64,000 nt of DNA from Primula veris. Lineage: Eukaryota > Streptophyta > Magnoliopsida > Ericales > Primulaceae. Positions 1 to 10,552 of the stretch are shown here, piece by piece. The translations under genes and the position numbers were made by a program. The stretch covers positions 30,148,795 to 30,212,794 of the forward strand of contig OY821740.1 of NCBI GenBank assembly GCA_963682055.1. Reading direction: 5' to 3'. The stretch's first letter is position 1. Every line of letters starts with the position of its first letter. Under the pieces are notes generated by a model. That model was not told the origin of the DNA and did not search any database. It saw only the letters and a program-made list of their open reading frames with translations.

Positions 1-2
1 AT

Positions 3-2297
3 GAGTTCTCTGCTCCTAAGACTCCACAGCAAAATGGCATAGTTGAAAGGAAAAATAGAACCATTCAGGAAATGGCTAGAGTAATGCTTAACTCTAAGAA
101 ACTTGCCAATAGATTTTGGGCTGAAGCTGTTAATACTGCCTGTCATATAGTTAATAGAGTTTATATTACTAAAGGTACTTCCATGACAGCTTATGAAATA
201 TGGAAAGGTAGAAAACCCAATGTAAAGTATTTTCAAGTTTTTGGATGTGTTTGCTATATTCTCAGAGATAGAGAGCATCTTGGTAAATTTGACTCTAAAA
301 GTGATAAAGGGATTTTTCTTGGTTATGCTCAGAACAGTAGAGCATTTAGAGTCTTCAATCAAAGAACAAACTGTGTTATGGAATCTTATAATGTGTTATT
401 TGATGACCTAAAAACTGTTGATGAGATTACAGGTGATAATGAACAGGCTGAGACTACAGAAAAAGAGAAAGAAGAAACACAACAAACTGGAAGTCCCAGA
501 GTGGTTGGAAGTCCAGTTGCAACTGAGGTTACAACTGAGGTTGGAACTGAGGTTGGAACCACAGTTGAAACCCAAAATGCTGCTGAATCTGAAGAAGAAG
601 AAGAAGAAGAAAGTTCTCATGCTCAGTCAACTAGCAGGCCTCGCTATGTAAGGACTCAGAAAAATCATTCTCTTGACAATGTCATAGGAGAAGTTACTTC
701 AGGTATGAAAACCAGAGGTAAAAGAAATAATGTTGTTCACTTTGCTTGTTATATCTCTCAGTTAGAACCTAAGAATATAAAAGAAGCTCTAGAAGATAGT
801 GAATGGATTTTAGCTATGCAGGATGAATTGGCCCAATTTGAGAGAAATGATGTATGGACTTTAGTACCCAGACCTTCTAATAAAAATGTTATAGGAACTA
901 AATGGATTTTTAGAAATAAAAGTGATGAGGATGGAGTGATTATCAGGAATAAAGCTAGGTTGGTAGCTCAGGGTTATACACAAATTGAGGGAATTGACTT
1001 TGATGAAACCTTTGCTCCAGTAGCTAGAATTGAATTCATTAGAATGCTGCTGTCTCTTGCATGTCTGTATGATTTTAAACTGTTTCAACTTGACATAAAG
1101 AGTGCTTTTCTGAATGGTGTGATTAATGAAGAAGTTTATGTTTGTCAACCTAAGGGATTTGAGGATCCTAACTTTCCTGAACATGTCTATTTGTTGAAAA
1201 AGGCCTTGTATGGTCTAAAACAAGCTCCTAGAGCTTGGTATGATAGATTAACCAAGTAGTTGATTGAAAAAGGTTTTAACAGAGGGGGAGTTGATAAAAC
1301 TCTGTTTACTAAGAAAACCACAAAGGACATAATAATTGCTCAAATCTATGTTGATGACATTGTTTTTGGTTCTACTTCTAATAACAGAATAAAAGAATTC
1401 ATTTCTGACATGAAGAATGAATTTGAAATGAGTGGAGGAGGTGAACTAACTTACTTTCTAGGATTGCAAGTTAAACAGAATGAGAAAGGCATTTTTCTGT
1501 GCCAAAGTAAGTATGCAGACAATCTTGTTAAAAAGTTTGGTCTGAGTGAGAGTAAAGAGAAGAGAACCCCTATAAGTACTACCCTTAAACTGTCCAAAAA
1601 TGATAAAGGTAAAAATGTCTGTCCCAGTCTTTATAGATCCATGATTGGAAGTTTGCTGTATTTAACTGCTAGTAGACCAGATCTTTGCTTAAGTGTAGGA
1701 GTTTGTGCCAGATATCAAGCAAATCCTTTAGAACCTCATCTTCTAGCTGTCAAAAGAATTCTAAGGTATGTAAAAGGAACACCTCATCTAGGCCTATGGT
1801 ATTCTAAAGATACAAACCATTTTCTTAGTGGCTACTGTGATGCAGATTGGGCAGGAAACATAGATGATAGAAAGAGTACTTCTGGTGGTTGTTTTTATTT
1901 TGGAAACAATCTTGTTTCTTGGTTCAGTAAAAAGCAAAATTGCATATCTTTATCTACTGCTGAGGCAGAATATGTTGCAGCTGGAAGTGGATGCACTCAA
2001 CTAATTTGGATGAAACAAATGTTAACTGATTATAATGTTAAACAAGAGATATTAACTCTGTTTTGTGATAACAAAAGTGCTATAGATTTAGCTAAAAATC
2101 CAGTTCAACATTCCAGAACCAAACATATTGATCTAAGGCATCATTTTATTAGAGAACTAGTTGAAGAAAAGAGCTTAATTTTAGAACATGTTTCAACTGA
2201 AAGACAATTAGCAGATATTTTCACAAAGCCCCTTGATACAAACAAGTTTGAATCATTAAGAAGTGACATAGGGGTATGTCATTATCAATCTAATTGA
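3..2297 (+). pseudogene. pol: Sirevirus-like pol: integrase C-terminal part, reverse transcriptase and RNase H, one nonsense codon
   Basis: The reading frame is open from base 3, beginning in the integrase core (TPQQNGIVERKNRT, which contains the last catalytic Glu). It continues through a polar linker with Glu runs into the RT. RT blocks visible are GTKWIFRNK, FAPVARIEF and QLDIKSAFLNG, then KALYGLKQAPRAWYDRL and the catalytic YVDDIVFG. RNase H follows with DADWAG, STAEAEYVA and the HSRTKHIDLRHHFIRE block. A TAG at 1257-1259 interrupts the frame just before the YVDD region; reading resumes in the same frame at 1260 and runs to TGA at 2295-2297. No other stop or shift is seen, so this is a young, singly inactivated copy or one needing readthrough. 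The linker carries V-x-T-E-V-G-type repeats encoded by the element's repeated GTTGCAAC-like word. Confidence 0.9.
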
Positions 2298-3322
2298 ATA
2301 CTTTTGCTAAATATGTCTGTATTGAGTACCTTTAATAAGTTTTATTTCTAAGGTTAAAGTCTTATTTTGAGCTATGATGTTTTTGTCTTGAAAAAGCCGC
2401 TTTTTTGGTGCCTCAAAAACAGATGTGAGGTAACTTGTCCTTAAAAAACCTCTCTGGTAATAGAGTTGCAAGCACAAAGTGCAAATTTTTTTGATGATGG
2501 TTGCAAGTTCAGTTGCAACATCAGTTGAAACCTCACACTCTCAATAGTTGGTTGGAAGTTCAGTTGCAACATCAGTTGAAACCTCGTGTTAAAAATACTG
2601 GTTGCAAGCTCAGTTGCAACATCAGTTGAAACCTCGTGTTAAAAATACTGGTTGCAAGCTCAGTTGAAACATCAGTTGAAACCTCAGTCTATGTTATAGC
2701 TGTCAAGACAAAGTCTTGTAAAATTTTGACATCACTTATACTCTTTCCTTGCTGAGGTCATCAAACTAGTTTTTGTGTAGAAATAAAAACGGATTTGCTC
2801 AATTTAAGCTCCTAAAATTTAATCTTTATTAGAGTTATTCTTTGATAAACATATTTTCGTGAGTAAATTGCTAGGTTTCTTGTGTTTTCCTAAAAGTTAG
2901 ATATCTGTTTAAGTGTTCTTTATCTTGAATCAAGTCAAATTTCCTTAAAGCTTCAATGTTTGATTTTTCAAATTTTGGATGAATCTGTTTTGAAAAAGGA
3001 ATGTTTATCTGTTTAATTGGCTGAAGTTATCTTATTGCCAACTGTCTCTTGCGTAATCTTAGTATGATTTTCTTTTAAAATCTGTTGATAAACTACTTCC
3101 TATTTTTAAGCCAAAATATGCTGCTTAATTGATTTGCATGTATCTATTTCCAATTTCAAAAAGATATGGTCTTTATTGCTATTTATACAAACATCTTTTT
3201 ACTATCCAAAATCAATTACTTTTTACAGAATAACTCTCTCTCTCTCATCTCTGTAAAACCCTAGGCTTGCTGTAGAAACCCACTGCAAGGTTCTAAGTAA
3301 GGTTCTAACCCCAGTTGCAACC
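2298..3322 (+). other. Untranslated spacer between Sirevirus pol and the extra ORF
   Basis: No ORF of note. The first third contains diverged copies of a unit of about 60 bp (roughly 2495-2690) built from GTTGCAAC and GTTGAAACC words. The remainder is T-rich and non-repetitive. Just before the next ORF the same word recurs (CCAGTTGCAACC, ending at 3322). It may serve as leader or intron for expression of the downstream ORF, but no convincing splice pair could be fixed by eye. Confidence 0.6.
2495..2690 (+). repeat. Tandem repeats of about 60 bp rich in the palindrome GTTGCAAC
   Basis: At least three near-identical units can be read, each containing GTTGCAAGCTCAGTTGCAAC followed by ATCAGTTGAAACCTCGTG and a spacer with AAAAATACTG. 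The same words recur in the pol linker, before the third ORF and at both ends of the LTR, so this array is part of an element-wide pattern. Confidence 0.8.
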
Positions 3323-4609
3323 ATGTCATCAAACCCTTCTAAAAACCCCAATTCTGATGATGATTGCACCCTCAGAGATTTTATGAATAAATCTCCATCA
3401 CGTCAAGGTTCCAAATCAAAGGTAAGTGAGTCTTCCTCACCCAAAATTAAGCGCACTAAGAAGCGTGCTAGAAGGAATTTTGATAATGACCCTGTTACTG
3501 CTAAGTTTGAGTATGTTCCAACAAACAATAATGTTGATCCTCGTTTCTGGAGTAGGACAACATATAGGAGGTTTAGGGGAATGGCTAGTAAAGAAATTCT
3601 GTGTGAAAGAAGGCTTAATTTAGTTAGCTATCCTCACATACAAGTGTATGTTGAGAAATTACTCTCTGCTGTTGGCTTAGCCAAAACTGTTTGTTATGCA
3701 GACTCCTATTACCCTGCTGTTGTAAAAGAATTCTATTCCAATTTAAGCAGTGGTGTCTTTGAAGAGGGTAATCCTAAGTATGGAAGAGTGTTTTTGAGAG
3801 GTGTAACTTTGGATTTCACCCCTAAGTTGATTAATGACTATCTGTGTTGTCCCAGTCCTACTGTAGACAACAATGCTGAACCAGATTTAGAAATTCTAGC
3901 TTTAATTCTAACTGGGAAGAACAATAGGTTTGATGGTCATTCCATCAAAACATCATCTCTCACATTAAGTGCTGCTGTGTTGCACAAAATTGCTAGGTTT
4001 AACTGGACACCCACCAAACAATCTTCCAAAGTCAACAAAGATATGGCTATTTTTCTATACAGGATTATGTCTTCACTACCCATAAACTTTGGCCATCATA
4101 TCTTTAATCTTATAAAGGAATTTAGTGATGATAATTCACCATCCATTCTGCTTCCTTTCCCTTGCCTCATATCTAGTCTTCTTCTGGGACAAGTCTCTTC
4201 TATGCATAGAGATTCTCCCATTAGTATCACTCATGAACCAATCACAGATTGTCCCTCTGCTCTTTATATTTCTGCCAAACTACTGAAGGAAGGACATGTC
4301 AATGATATTTCTGGGGACAAAGGGAAAGAAAAGGAAGAAGAACCTTCATCTGCTCCTTCAGCAAAGAAGAAAGGAGTAAAGTGGTACTTACTCCAGAAGC
4401 TGGCTTATAATCAAGAAAGGAGAGCTGAATTGGATGCTGATGATTATCAAATCAATAAGCTGCTGGTGGATATTATTGAGAGTGAGGATGATGATGATAG
4501 TGATGGTGTTTCAATCAGCAGTGAGGATGCCAATGCAGAAGATGAAGAAGTGGTAAGGCAGAATCCTCTAAGAGAAAGACCCCCACAGTGTGATATTCCA
4601 AGTGACTAA
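3323..4609 (+). CDS. Sirevirus extra ORF with a putative plant transposon protein domain (428 aa)
   Basis: An intact ORF starts at ATG 3323 and ends at TAA 4607-4609. It sits where Sireviruses carry their envelope-like ORF, after pol and before the purine tracts. The N-terminus (1-60) is Ser/Lys-rich. Residues about 70-330 form a globular region starting at RFWSRTTYRRFRG and including YYPAVVKEFYSNL and GVTLDFTPKLINDYL. This resembles the domain described as putative plant transposon protein, common in plant retroelement-linked ORFs. The C-terminus is acidic and low complexity (DDDDSDG, EDEE). I see no signal peptide and no clear membrane segment, so a true envelope role is not supported. Its function is unknown; an accessory nucleic-acid or nuclear targeting role would be speculation. 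The intact frame contrasts with the broken pol upstream. Confidence 0.75.
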   Translation: MSSNPSKNPNSDDDCTLRDFMNKSPSRQGSKSKVSESSSPKIKRTKKRARRNFDNDPVTAKFEYVPTNNNVDPRFWSRTTYRRFRGMASKEILCERRLNLVSYPHIQVYVEKLLSAVGLAKTVCYADSYYPAVVKEFYSNLSSGVFEEGNPKYGRVFLRGVTLDFTPKLINDYLCCPSPTVDNNAEPDLEILALILTGKNNRFDGHSIKTSSLTLSAAVLHKIARFNWTPTKQSSKVNKDMAIFLYRIMSSLPINFGHHIFNLIKEFSDDNSPSILLPFPCLISSLLLGQVSSMHRDSPISITHEPITDCPSALYISAKLLKEGHVNDISGDKGKEKEEEPSSAPSAKKKGVKWYLLQKLAYNQERRAELDADDYQINKLLVDIIESEDDDDSDGVSISSEDANAEDEEVVRQNPLRERPPQCDIPSD

Positions 4610-4631
4610 TTCCAATGGTTGCTGACAAATA

Positions 4632-4982
4632 GGGGGAGTGAAGTTTATGCTTTTGTTTTATGTTTTGTTTCATTTTGATGTTTTCAAGACTTTAATCTGT
4701 TTTTCAATTCTGCTGTATTAAGACAAGTTTATGCCTGTTTGGCTTTAATCATTCTGCAATTTCCTTCTGCAAATATCTTGATATCTTGTTGAAGTATGAA
4801 TGCCTTTAAACTTGAAACAGGTCAACAGGTCTGAAAACTAATTGTGTGCACATACATTGTGCTTATATATTTTGCCTGCAATTCTAACATACAGGGGGAG
4901 CTTACTGATATGGAATTTGCAGGTGGTTGGGATGATTTATAAACTTTATTGATTTGTCAAAACCAATGACAAAGGGGGAGAT
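4632..4982 (+). other. Triple polypurine tracts upstream of the Sirevirus 3' LTR
   Basis: Three AGGGGGAG-type tracts are present, near 4632, 4894 and 4974. The last one is followed at once by the LTR start TGTTAGGACC. Only the last is in the position needed to prime plus-strand synthesis. Multiplied purine tracts before the 3' LTR are a recognised Sirevirus trait. Confidence 0.8.
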
Positions 4983-6267
4983 TGTTAGGACCAGATTTCT
5001 GGTCTAAATATTGTTAATTGTCTATTGGTTTTTACTAAATAAATCCTAACTGTTATTAAGAACTAAGACAGGATTGACAGGTTCCAAGTACCAGTTGCAA
5101 CCTCAGTTACAACCTACTAAGTTAGTAGTATTAGGTTTCAAGTACTGGTTGCAACCTTAGTTACAACCTGTGGTGACAGGTTTCAAGTACCAGTTGCAAC
5201 CTCAGTTGCAACCACAGTTCAACCTGCTGTTAAAACAGAATTCTGTCTTGTTTCATTATTCTACATTACTAATTGTTTAATGCTAATCATTTGTTTTAAA
5301 GTATGTAGGATAAATTCTCATAAGGTCTTAAACGTGTATATGTGTTTATTGAGAATACTAATGTGTTAAGGAAAGATGTTTATAAAAGATATAAAGAGAT
5401 TAGTTTATAAGGTTATGTTTCCTTTTAATTTATATATCTCTATTCTTATGCTTGTCCTTATCACTTGATTCAATCTTTTGATTCTTATAATATTCAGTAA
5501 AGATATGTATAAAGATTGATTGATATGTGGAGTTAAATGTTTCATATGTTTATGAAAAGATATTATCTTTAAGAGATCATATCTTTATATGTTTCCTTTC
5601 AAAGGAAAAGATTAACTCCTACTTTCAAGTGTGTTACTAAACAGGTGTTAATCAAAGATGATTAGAGTCAATCCATGCTGAAGAATCTCGTGATACTTGG
5701 AGAGATTGAAGCTAATCAACCAAGTCAAAAGCAATCAAAAGATATTGAAGATAGAAGATTAAAGATATTGAAGATAGAAGATTGTTTTTACTTGTTTATA
5801 TACTTAGTAACTTAAGCTTGTAAAGTTGGGTGTTCTAAATTATAAAGAACTTATTTTCTAGAGAGAATACACGTGAGCTTTAAAAAGAAAAACAATGGTG
5901 GGATGCCATTGATTTATAAGTGATAGTTATAGAGTAGGAGCAATATAGTGATAGGCAGAAAAACATAGAGGGAGTCTAAGTTTTTCATTAAGACTTGAGT
6001 CATATATTGTAAGCTTTTTATAATATCATAATCTGGGTAAGTGCCCCGGAGACGTAGCCTAGTTAGGTGAACTCCGTTGTTAAATGTGCGTGTGAATTAT
6101 TTCCAAGTACATTTAATTTTAAAACAGTTTCTGTCCATTAATACACTTGGTTCCAACTGCAGTTCCAACCTCACTTGAAACCTTATACACTTGGTTCAAA
6201 CTGCAGTTCCAACCCCACTTGGAACCTTACTGCAAAACTGCATCTAGAACAACGGATAGGAATTTCA
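4983..6267 (+). repeat. 3' LTR of the Sirevirus-like element (1285 bp)
   Basis: The LTR starts TGTTAGGACC directly after the last purine tract and ends GGAATTTCA at 6267. Both ends match an inverted solo LTR elsewhere in the window. Near its start (5080-5230) and near its end (6145-6230) it holds repeated palindromic words of the GTTGCAAC or GGTTCCAACTGCAGTTCCAAC kind. The middle is AT-rich. Confidence 0.9.
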
Positions 6268-6360
6268 ACAAGTGTAGTTTGTACGGTTGTATCTATTATT
6301 ACTTTTTGAAGTGTATGTTTCTCAGGCCACTCTAAAAATATATTCTTATACACCTACACG

Positions 6361-6944
6361 TAGGGTTGAAAATAAAAGGGTTGAAAATAAAACCAAATGA
6401 GGTGAAAACAGTCAATTTTACTTTTGTTTCGTTTATATTTTTTGTTTTCGTTTCGTTTTCGTGACGAAATGAAAAACCTTTTTTTCATTTTCGTTTTCGT
6501 TTTCGTTTCATTAATGATAATTTTTGTTTCGTTTTCATTTCATCTCATGAACCCCATTTTTTCTCGTTTCGTACTTTTTCGTCTCGTCTCGGATATTTAG
6601 ATTAATTTTTATTAAGAAACAACATTACATTGCTAATTTAGTACCTCCATTATAAAAATAAAAGAAATGTCTCAATAATAAAATTACAATATGTTACTTA
6701 ACATAAATCTATCGTGTCAATGATCATGTCATAATATTTTTACTATATATTTATTATATATATATATATTTATTGTTAGACGAAAACGAAATTTAACGAA
6801 AGAAAAATGACCTTGATCATTATCATCTCGTTTACTGAACGAAATATATATTTTATTTCATTATCATTTCATTTAATAATGAGCGAAAACGATACGAGAT
6901 ATTAACGAAACGAACATCAAATTTTCGTCTCATTTGCACCCCTA
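6361..6944. mobile_element. MITE-like element with TAGGG(T/G)TG termini, hAT-type (putative)
   Basis: The left end begins TAGGGTTGAAAAT and the right end is the reverse complement of TAGGGGTGCAAATGAGACG. Between them lie CGTTTTCGTTTCG-type repeats on the left and their complements on the right, so the element can fold back on itself. The putative 8-bp flanks (CCTACACG and CCAATCCG) agree at only five positions, so the insertion duplication is uncertain. No coding capacity. Confidence 0.5.
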
Positions 6945-8087
6945 CCAATCCGGTGAATGTCTTATCAAACTTGATCAGTATTTAGCTCACTTTGGTGAAA
7001 ACAATGAGAAGTTACTAAATTCATATATAAGAGCAGAACTCAGGAAATGATAAAGAGGGGATTCAGACTTACTAAACATATAACCATTGGTAAATTAAGA
7101 TTACTATACTAATTACTACTGATATTAAAGTTTCTGGATAAGTATATTTTACATATTCAGGAAATCTTAATTTTCTGATAATGCTAATTGTTCTTTAATT
7201 ACATTCCATTGAGTTCCCTTACAGTAAGCTGGACGAGTTTCCCATACTGCTGATAAAATTATGGCTACACACCAAAAATGTAAAAATCTCTGCAAATGTC
7301 GGTTTCAAATACAAATTTCTTTGCAGACGATTTGCTGCGTCTGGTATGACTTCCAAAAGGGTAATAAACAAGAGCAAAGAAATGTTCAAGCACCAAATAA
7401 AACACAAAATTGTAATGGGAAAAAATGAGAGCAACATATATAGATTTCAATTGCAACATAAGTACAGGACCAAAGATCTTGATCTCTTCAAGGTACATCT
7501 TATAGTGGAGTCAATAAATCATCGTATTCAAGAGGGAATAAAGTAACTAGTGTGGTCCTTTGAGTTAAGAACCTTAAAGACCGTGATTTAAACACTAATT
7601 CAAATCTCTTAACCCCCTAGTATCTTAATAAATTTAGCTCTTTTATAAAGGGATAAAAATTAACAGTTCAATTCATATCCAGGGTGGAATTTTGTTCTCC
7701 ATACGGATTTTGTGGGAGCGGTCGGCCACCAAAGATTTCGAAAAAGATCTTCGTGCGGGTGATAATCTCGGTGAGGATCCTTTTTCTGATGATATTGGAG
7801 ATAATCCCCTTCCTGTACATGGAGAAAAACCTAGATAGTTTACTTGACTGGAATCAGAGAAATTGAGTATTTATTGGAAGAGAATGAATCAAAAAAACAC
7901 TTTGTTTTGAGATGACGACAGAATTAGAAAAACTGTAAATTCATATAAGTAAAAACATTTCCGAAGTTAATGAAGGAGGAAAACAGCTAGTTTGAGGGAA
8001 TCGTTGTAAATCGGTGCTTTCGACCTATTCAAAGCCTGAACATAATAACTAAATAATGACAACTCTTCTCCTAGCTAGAAACATGTA
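6945..8087. other. Intergenic sequence downstream (3') of the MLKL-like gene
   Basis: Only short unrelated ORFs are present and none has a recognisable domain. The part nearest 8087 probably contains the 3' UTR of the minus-strand MLKL-like gene. A candidate alternative splice there (donor CAG/GTTAGT at 8093, acceptor TTCAG/GC at 8036) would change the last residues but implies a 57-bp intron. Confidence 0.45.
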
Positions 8088-10535
8088 CTAACCTGGGCTG
8101 TTACTGATTTTGGCTGCCAAAGATTTTGCTTTCACCAATGATTTTCTGTGTCTACTCTTTTGATCATTTGTTTTGGATACTTTTTTCTCCTCAGCATGGT
8201 CAGGGCTTGCCGACCCTAATTCCGAATCATCAGATGCGATTGGTGGAAGAATTGATTTCCTCACTCGTGTTTTTCTGCTATAAGAATCACTTTTGCTTTT
8301 CACTAAACCAGGCGCATCTTTGGCTATGAATTTACTTCCTTGCATCACATGACAACCAATATTCTGTTTGAATACAATTTTTGAAGTTTCTTGATTTTTT
8401 GCCAACAGCTTTTCCTCTTGAGTTTCCGAAGGACCTGAGACCTGATCAGATGCGGCTGAGAACATGACCTTCTTCTCTACGTTTGTATCAGAACCATCCG
8501 ATCCATCATCTTCACGCACAGTTTTTTTCTCTTCCATCTCAAAACCAACCAATTTCTGATCACCTGTTAGTCTAGACCAAACACTCAGATCCTTTTTTCT
8601 CAATAAACTATCCGAAATAGCGGATATTTGTCGTGTGAGCCTTTTCGGTGAACCCTTATGCACTGGTGACTCAGAACAAACAGACCTCTGATCATATCCA
8701 ATTTTCGACATTCTTCTCCTTTCTTGTACCTCGGAGTAAACAGACCTTTGATCCACAGCTAATTCACCCCAGAAATATCCCCCTTCGGTTTCTATAGCCA
8801 GATCCCATGGCTTAACCGAACACCCGATAGTCATTTTCTCTCTCTCTACAAGTTTGTAACAAAACATCTGAAACGGAATTTGCGAAACCGGTGCCAAATC
8901 AGGCAAGTCCTCATAAGGAAAAGATTTAGAATATCCATTTTCAATTTCACAATAATCTACCAAAGGGGGTGGCGAATCTACTTGACCTTTATCTGGGTTT
9001 ATCACTAGGCTTTTCTTTATGTACCTTAAAATCCTGCATATAGACGAAAAGCTCGGTCTTTGAAAAGGGTCCTCTTGCCAACACCTTTTTATTAGGTTCA
9101 CAATAAATTTCGGTGATGAGTGAGGAAATAAAGGCCTCTCTCCCACTTTTATGTTTCGAGTCATTTTATCTCCTTGTAAATGTGCTTCTTGGAATGGGGT
9201 TTTTCCAGTCAAAATTTCGAAACAAAGCATTCCAAAGCAGTAAATATCTGCTTTTTCGGTGAATTTTGAGGTACAATAGGTTCCATTTGGTGAAATTACC
9301 TCGGGAGCATGCCATACGATAAAATCGTTCTCAGTTTGATTAGGTTTATTCTTTGCCGAGTAACTCTTGATGGAGGTTAATCCGAAACCGGTAATTTTGG
9401 CATAAAAGTGAACTTCATTGGTTAGATTCCTTGATTTGAGAAGAATATTAGATGAGATTAAATCTCCATGGTAAATTCTTTTAGAGTGTAGATACTCCAT
9501 ACCTCTAGCAACTTGAAGCATGATATCGACTGCAACAGTGAGAGAAAAAGAGGACTTTTTTCTCTGTCCCGGATTATCTCTCACATAATTCGCGAGGCAA
9601 TCATTCATCAACTCAATAACTAGAAACCCTTCTTTTCTCGCTTCATCGTAAAACCCACAAAGATATTGCACTACATTAGGGTGGGAAAGAGAAAAAAGAA
9701 CCGATATCTCGTTCTGAATTTGCTCAGTTATTTCACCAAAAAAGCTTCTCAAAGCAAAGCTCTCACCTAACCAAAATATCTCTTTGTGATTGCTTCCCAT
9801 AGACCCTAACCGTCTTTTCACATTATAATCTTTTGCTCCGAGTAATATCCAAGCTGGCAACAATTTCCCCTTGGTCAAATATATCCCCTCAATTTTTTTA
9901 GAAAAAAAATCTGCTAGCCTCCGTTCATGTTTAGCCATGATATATGGAGTTGAAATTTTTACTTTTTCGAGTAAAATACCCCTATCTTCTTTCCAAGCAG
10001 TAGCTAGATAGCTGCAAAATTCTCTACTAACCAAATATTGTTTCGCATATTTCCATTGAAATATTTTTGGGTCATTCCATTCTTGGTCGTATTTACGCGT
10101 AAGCATAAGTCTCCTTTTTTGCATATCGTCTTGGTCTACCCCTGATATCTCTCCGGCAGATTCAATGGCCTCTATTACAATAACGAAACACCAAAGCAGA
10201 TTATGAATATGAAATTCAACACAATCTCGGCTTTGGTGGAGACTAATTGCTTTACCCCACCAGTCTTTTACGTCTAAACAATTACGTATGTATATTTCGC
10301 CTTCTTTGAAGATCCTGTGCAGCTCTTTTAAAGGGTTTTCTAGAGATTTCCATTTTATGTGGTTTTCTTCTAGCCTGAGATTTTGTTTTATTTCTTCGGA
10401 AATTGTCTCAAATGCTAAGTTGAACATGTCTAGGAGCAAGGAGCATTGCCTTTGATTTATTGAGATGTCGAATTTTAGTACCATTAAGGCTTGTATTCCT
10501 CCTAGAACCTTTCCAACTTGCCGAAATTGATCCAT
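8088..10535 (-). CDS. MLKL: Plant MLKL-like protein: N-terminal helical bundle plus pseudokinase (815 aa)
   Basis: A single open frame starts at ATG 10535 and ends at TAG 8088. Residues 1 to about 215 match the plant DUF1221/HeLo-type helical region seen at the N-terminus of plant mixed lineage kinase domain-like proteins (MDQFRQVGKVLGG start, FETISEEIKQNL, FKEGEIYIRNC). Residues about 245-515 form a protein-kinase fold that looks catalytically dead. The ATP-binding Lys is Arg263 (FALRSF), the HRD motif is HGD (356-358) and DFG is GFG (383-385). WHAPE and the C-lobe RCWQEDPFQRPSF remain. A basic, Ser-rich tail of about 300 residues follows, longer than I expect for this family. Plant MLKLs are reported to form resting oligomers and to promote immune cell death, probably through the N-terminal bundle. 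The gene lies between two inverted Sirevirus LTRs. A 5' UTR intron is likely upstream. Confidence 0.87.
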   Translation of the reverse strand: MDQFRQVGKVLGGIQALMVLKFDISINQRQCSLLLDMFNLAFETISEEIKQNLRLEENHIKWKSLENPLKELHRIFKEGEIYIRNCLDVKDWWGKAISLHQSRDCVEFHIHNLLWCFVIVIEAIESAGEISGVDQDDMQKRRLMLTRKYDQEWNDPKIFQWKYAKQYLVSREFCSYLATAWKEDRGILLEKVKISTPYIMAKHERRLADFFSKKIEGIYLTKGKLLPAWILLGAKDYNVKRRLGSMGSNHKEIFWLGESFALRSFFGEITEQIQNEISVLFSLSHPNVVQYLCGFYDEARKEGFLVIELMNDCLANYVRDNPGQRKKSSFSLTVAVDIMLQVARGMEYLHSKRIYHGDLISSNILLKSRNLTNEVHFYAKITGFGLTSIKSYSAKNKPNQTENDFIVWHAPEVISPNGTYCTSKFTEKADIYCFGMLCFEILTGKTPFQEAHLQGDKMTRNIKVGERPLFPHSSPKFIVNLIKRCWQEDPFQRPSFSSICRILRYIKKSLVINPDKGQVDSPPPLVDYCEIENGYSKSFPYEDLPDLAPVSQIPFQMFCYKLVEREKMTIGCSVKPWDLAIETEGGYFWGELAVDQRSVYSEVQERRRMSKIGYDQRSVCSESPVHKGSPKRLTRQISAISDSLLRKKDLSVWSRLTGDQKLVGFEMEEKKTVREDDGSDGSDTNVEKKVMFSAASDQVSGPSETQEEKLLAKNQETSKIVFKQNIGCHVMQGSKFIAKDAPGLVKSKSDSYSRKTRVRKSILPPIASDDSELGSASPDHAEEKKVSKTNDQKSRHRKSLVKAKSLAAKISNSPG

Positions 10536-10552
10536 CTTTTAGCGGTCAAAAC

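Larger units (their letters stand above)
1..6267 (+). mobile_element. Ty1/copia retrotransposon, Sirevirus-like, 3' portion (5' end outside window)
   Basis: The window opens inside the integrase of a copia polyprotein. In order it then shows reverse transcriptase, RNase H, a 1-kb untranslated spacer, a second ORF (3323-4609), three AGGGGGAG purine tracts and a 3' LTR ending at 6267. An extra ORF between pol and the 3' LTR together with several purine tracts is the known signature of the Sirevirus lineage. The LTR family is confirmed by an inverted solo LTR of the same sequence at 12624-13884, which fixes the LTR ends. The 5 bases after the element are ACAAG; the matching 5' duplication lies outside the window. 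The lineage call is inference from architecture, since the gag region is not visible. Confidence 0.88.

Noticed and set aside
6345..6952. Eight-base target duplication around the 6361-6944 element
   Set aside because: The flanks agree at only five of eight bases, so the duplication is not claimed.
7219..7546. Overlapping ORFs downstream of the MLKL-like gene as an extra exon
   Set aside because: No splice pair gives a continuation with family similarity; the MLKL frame already ends after its tail.
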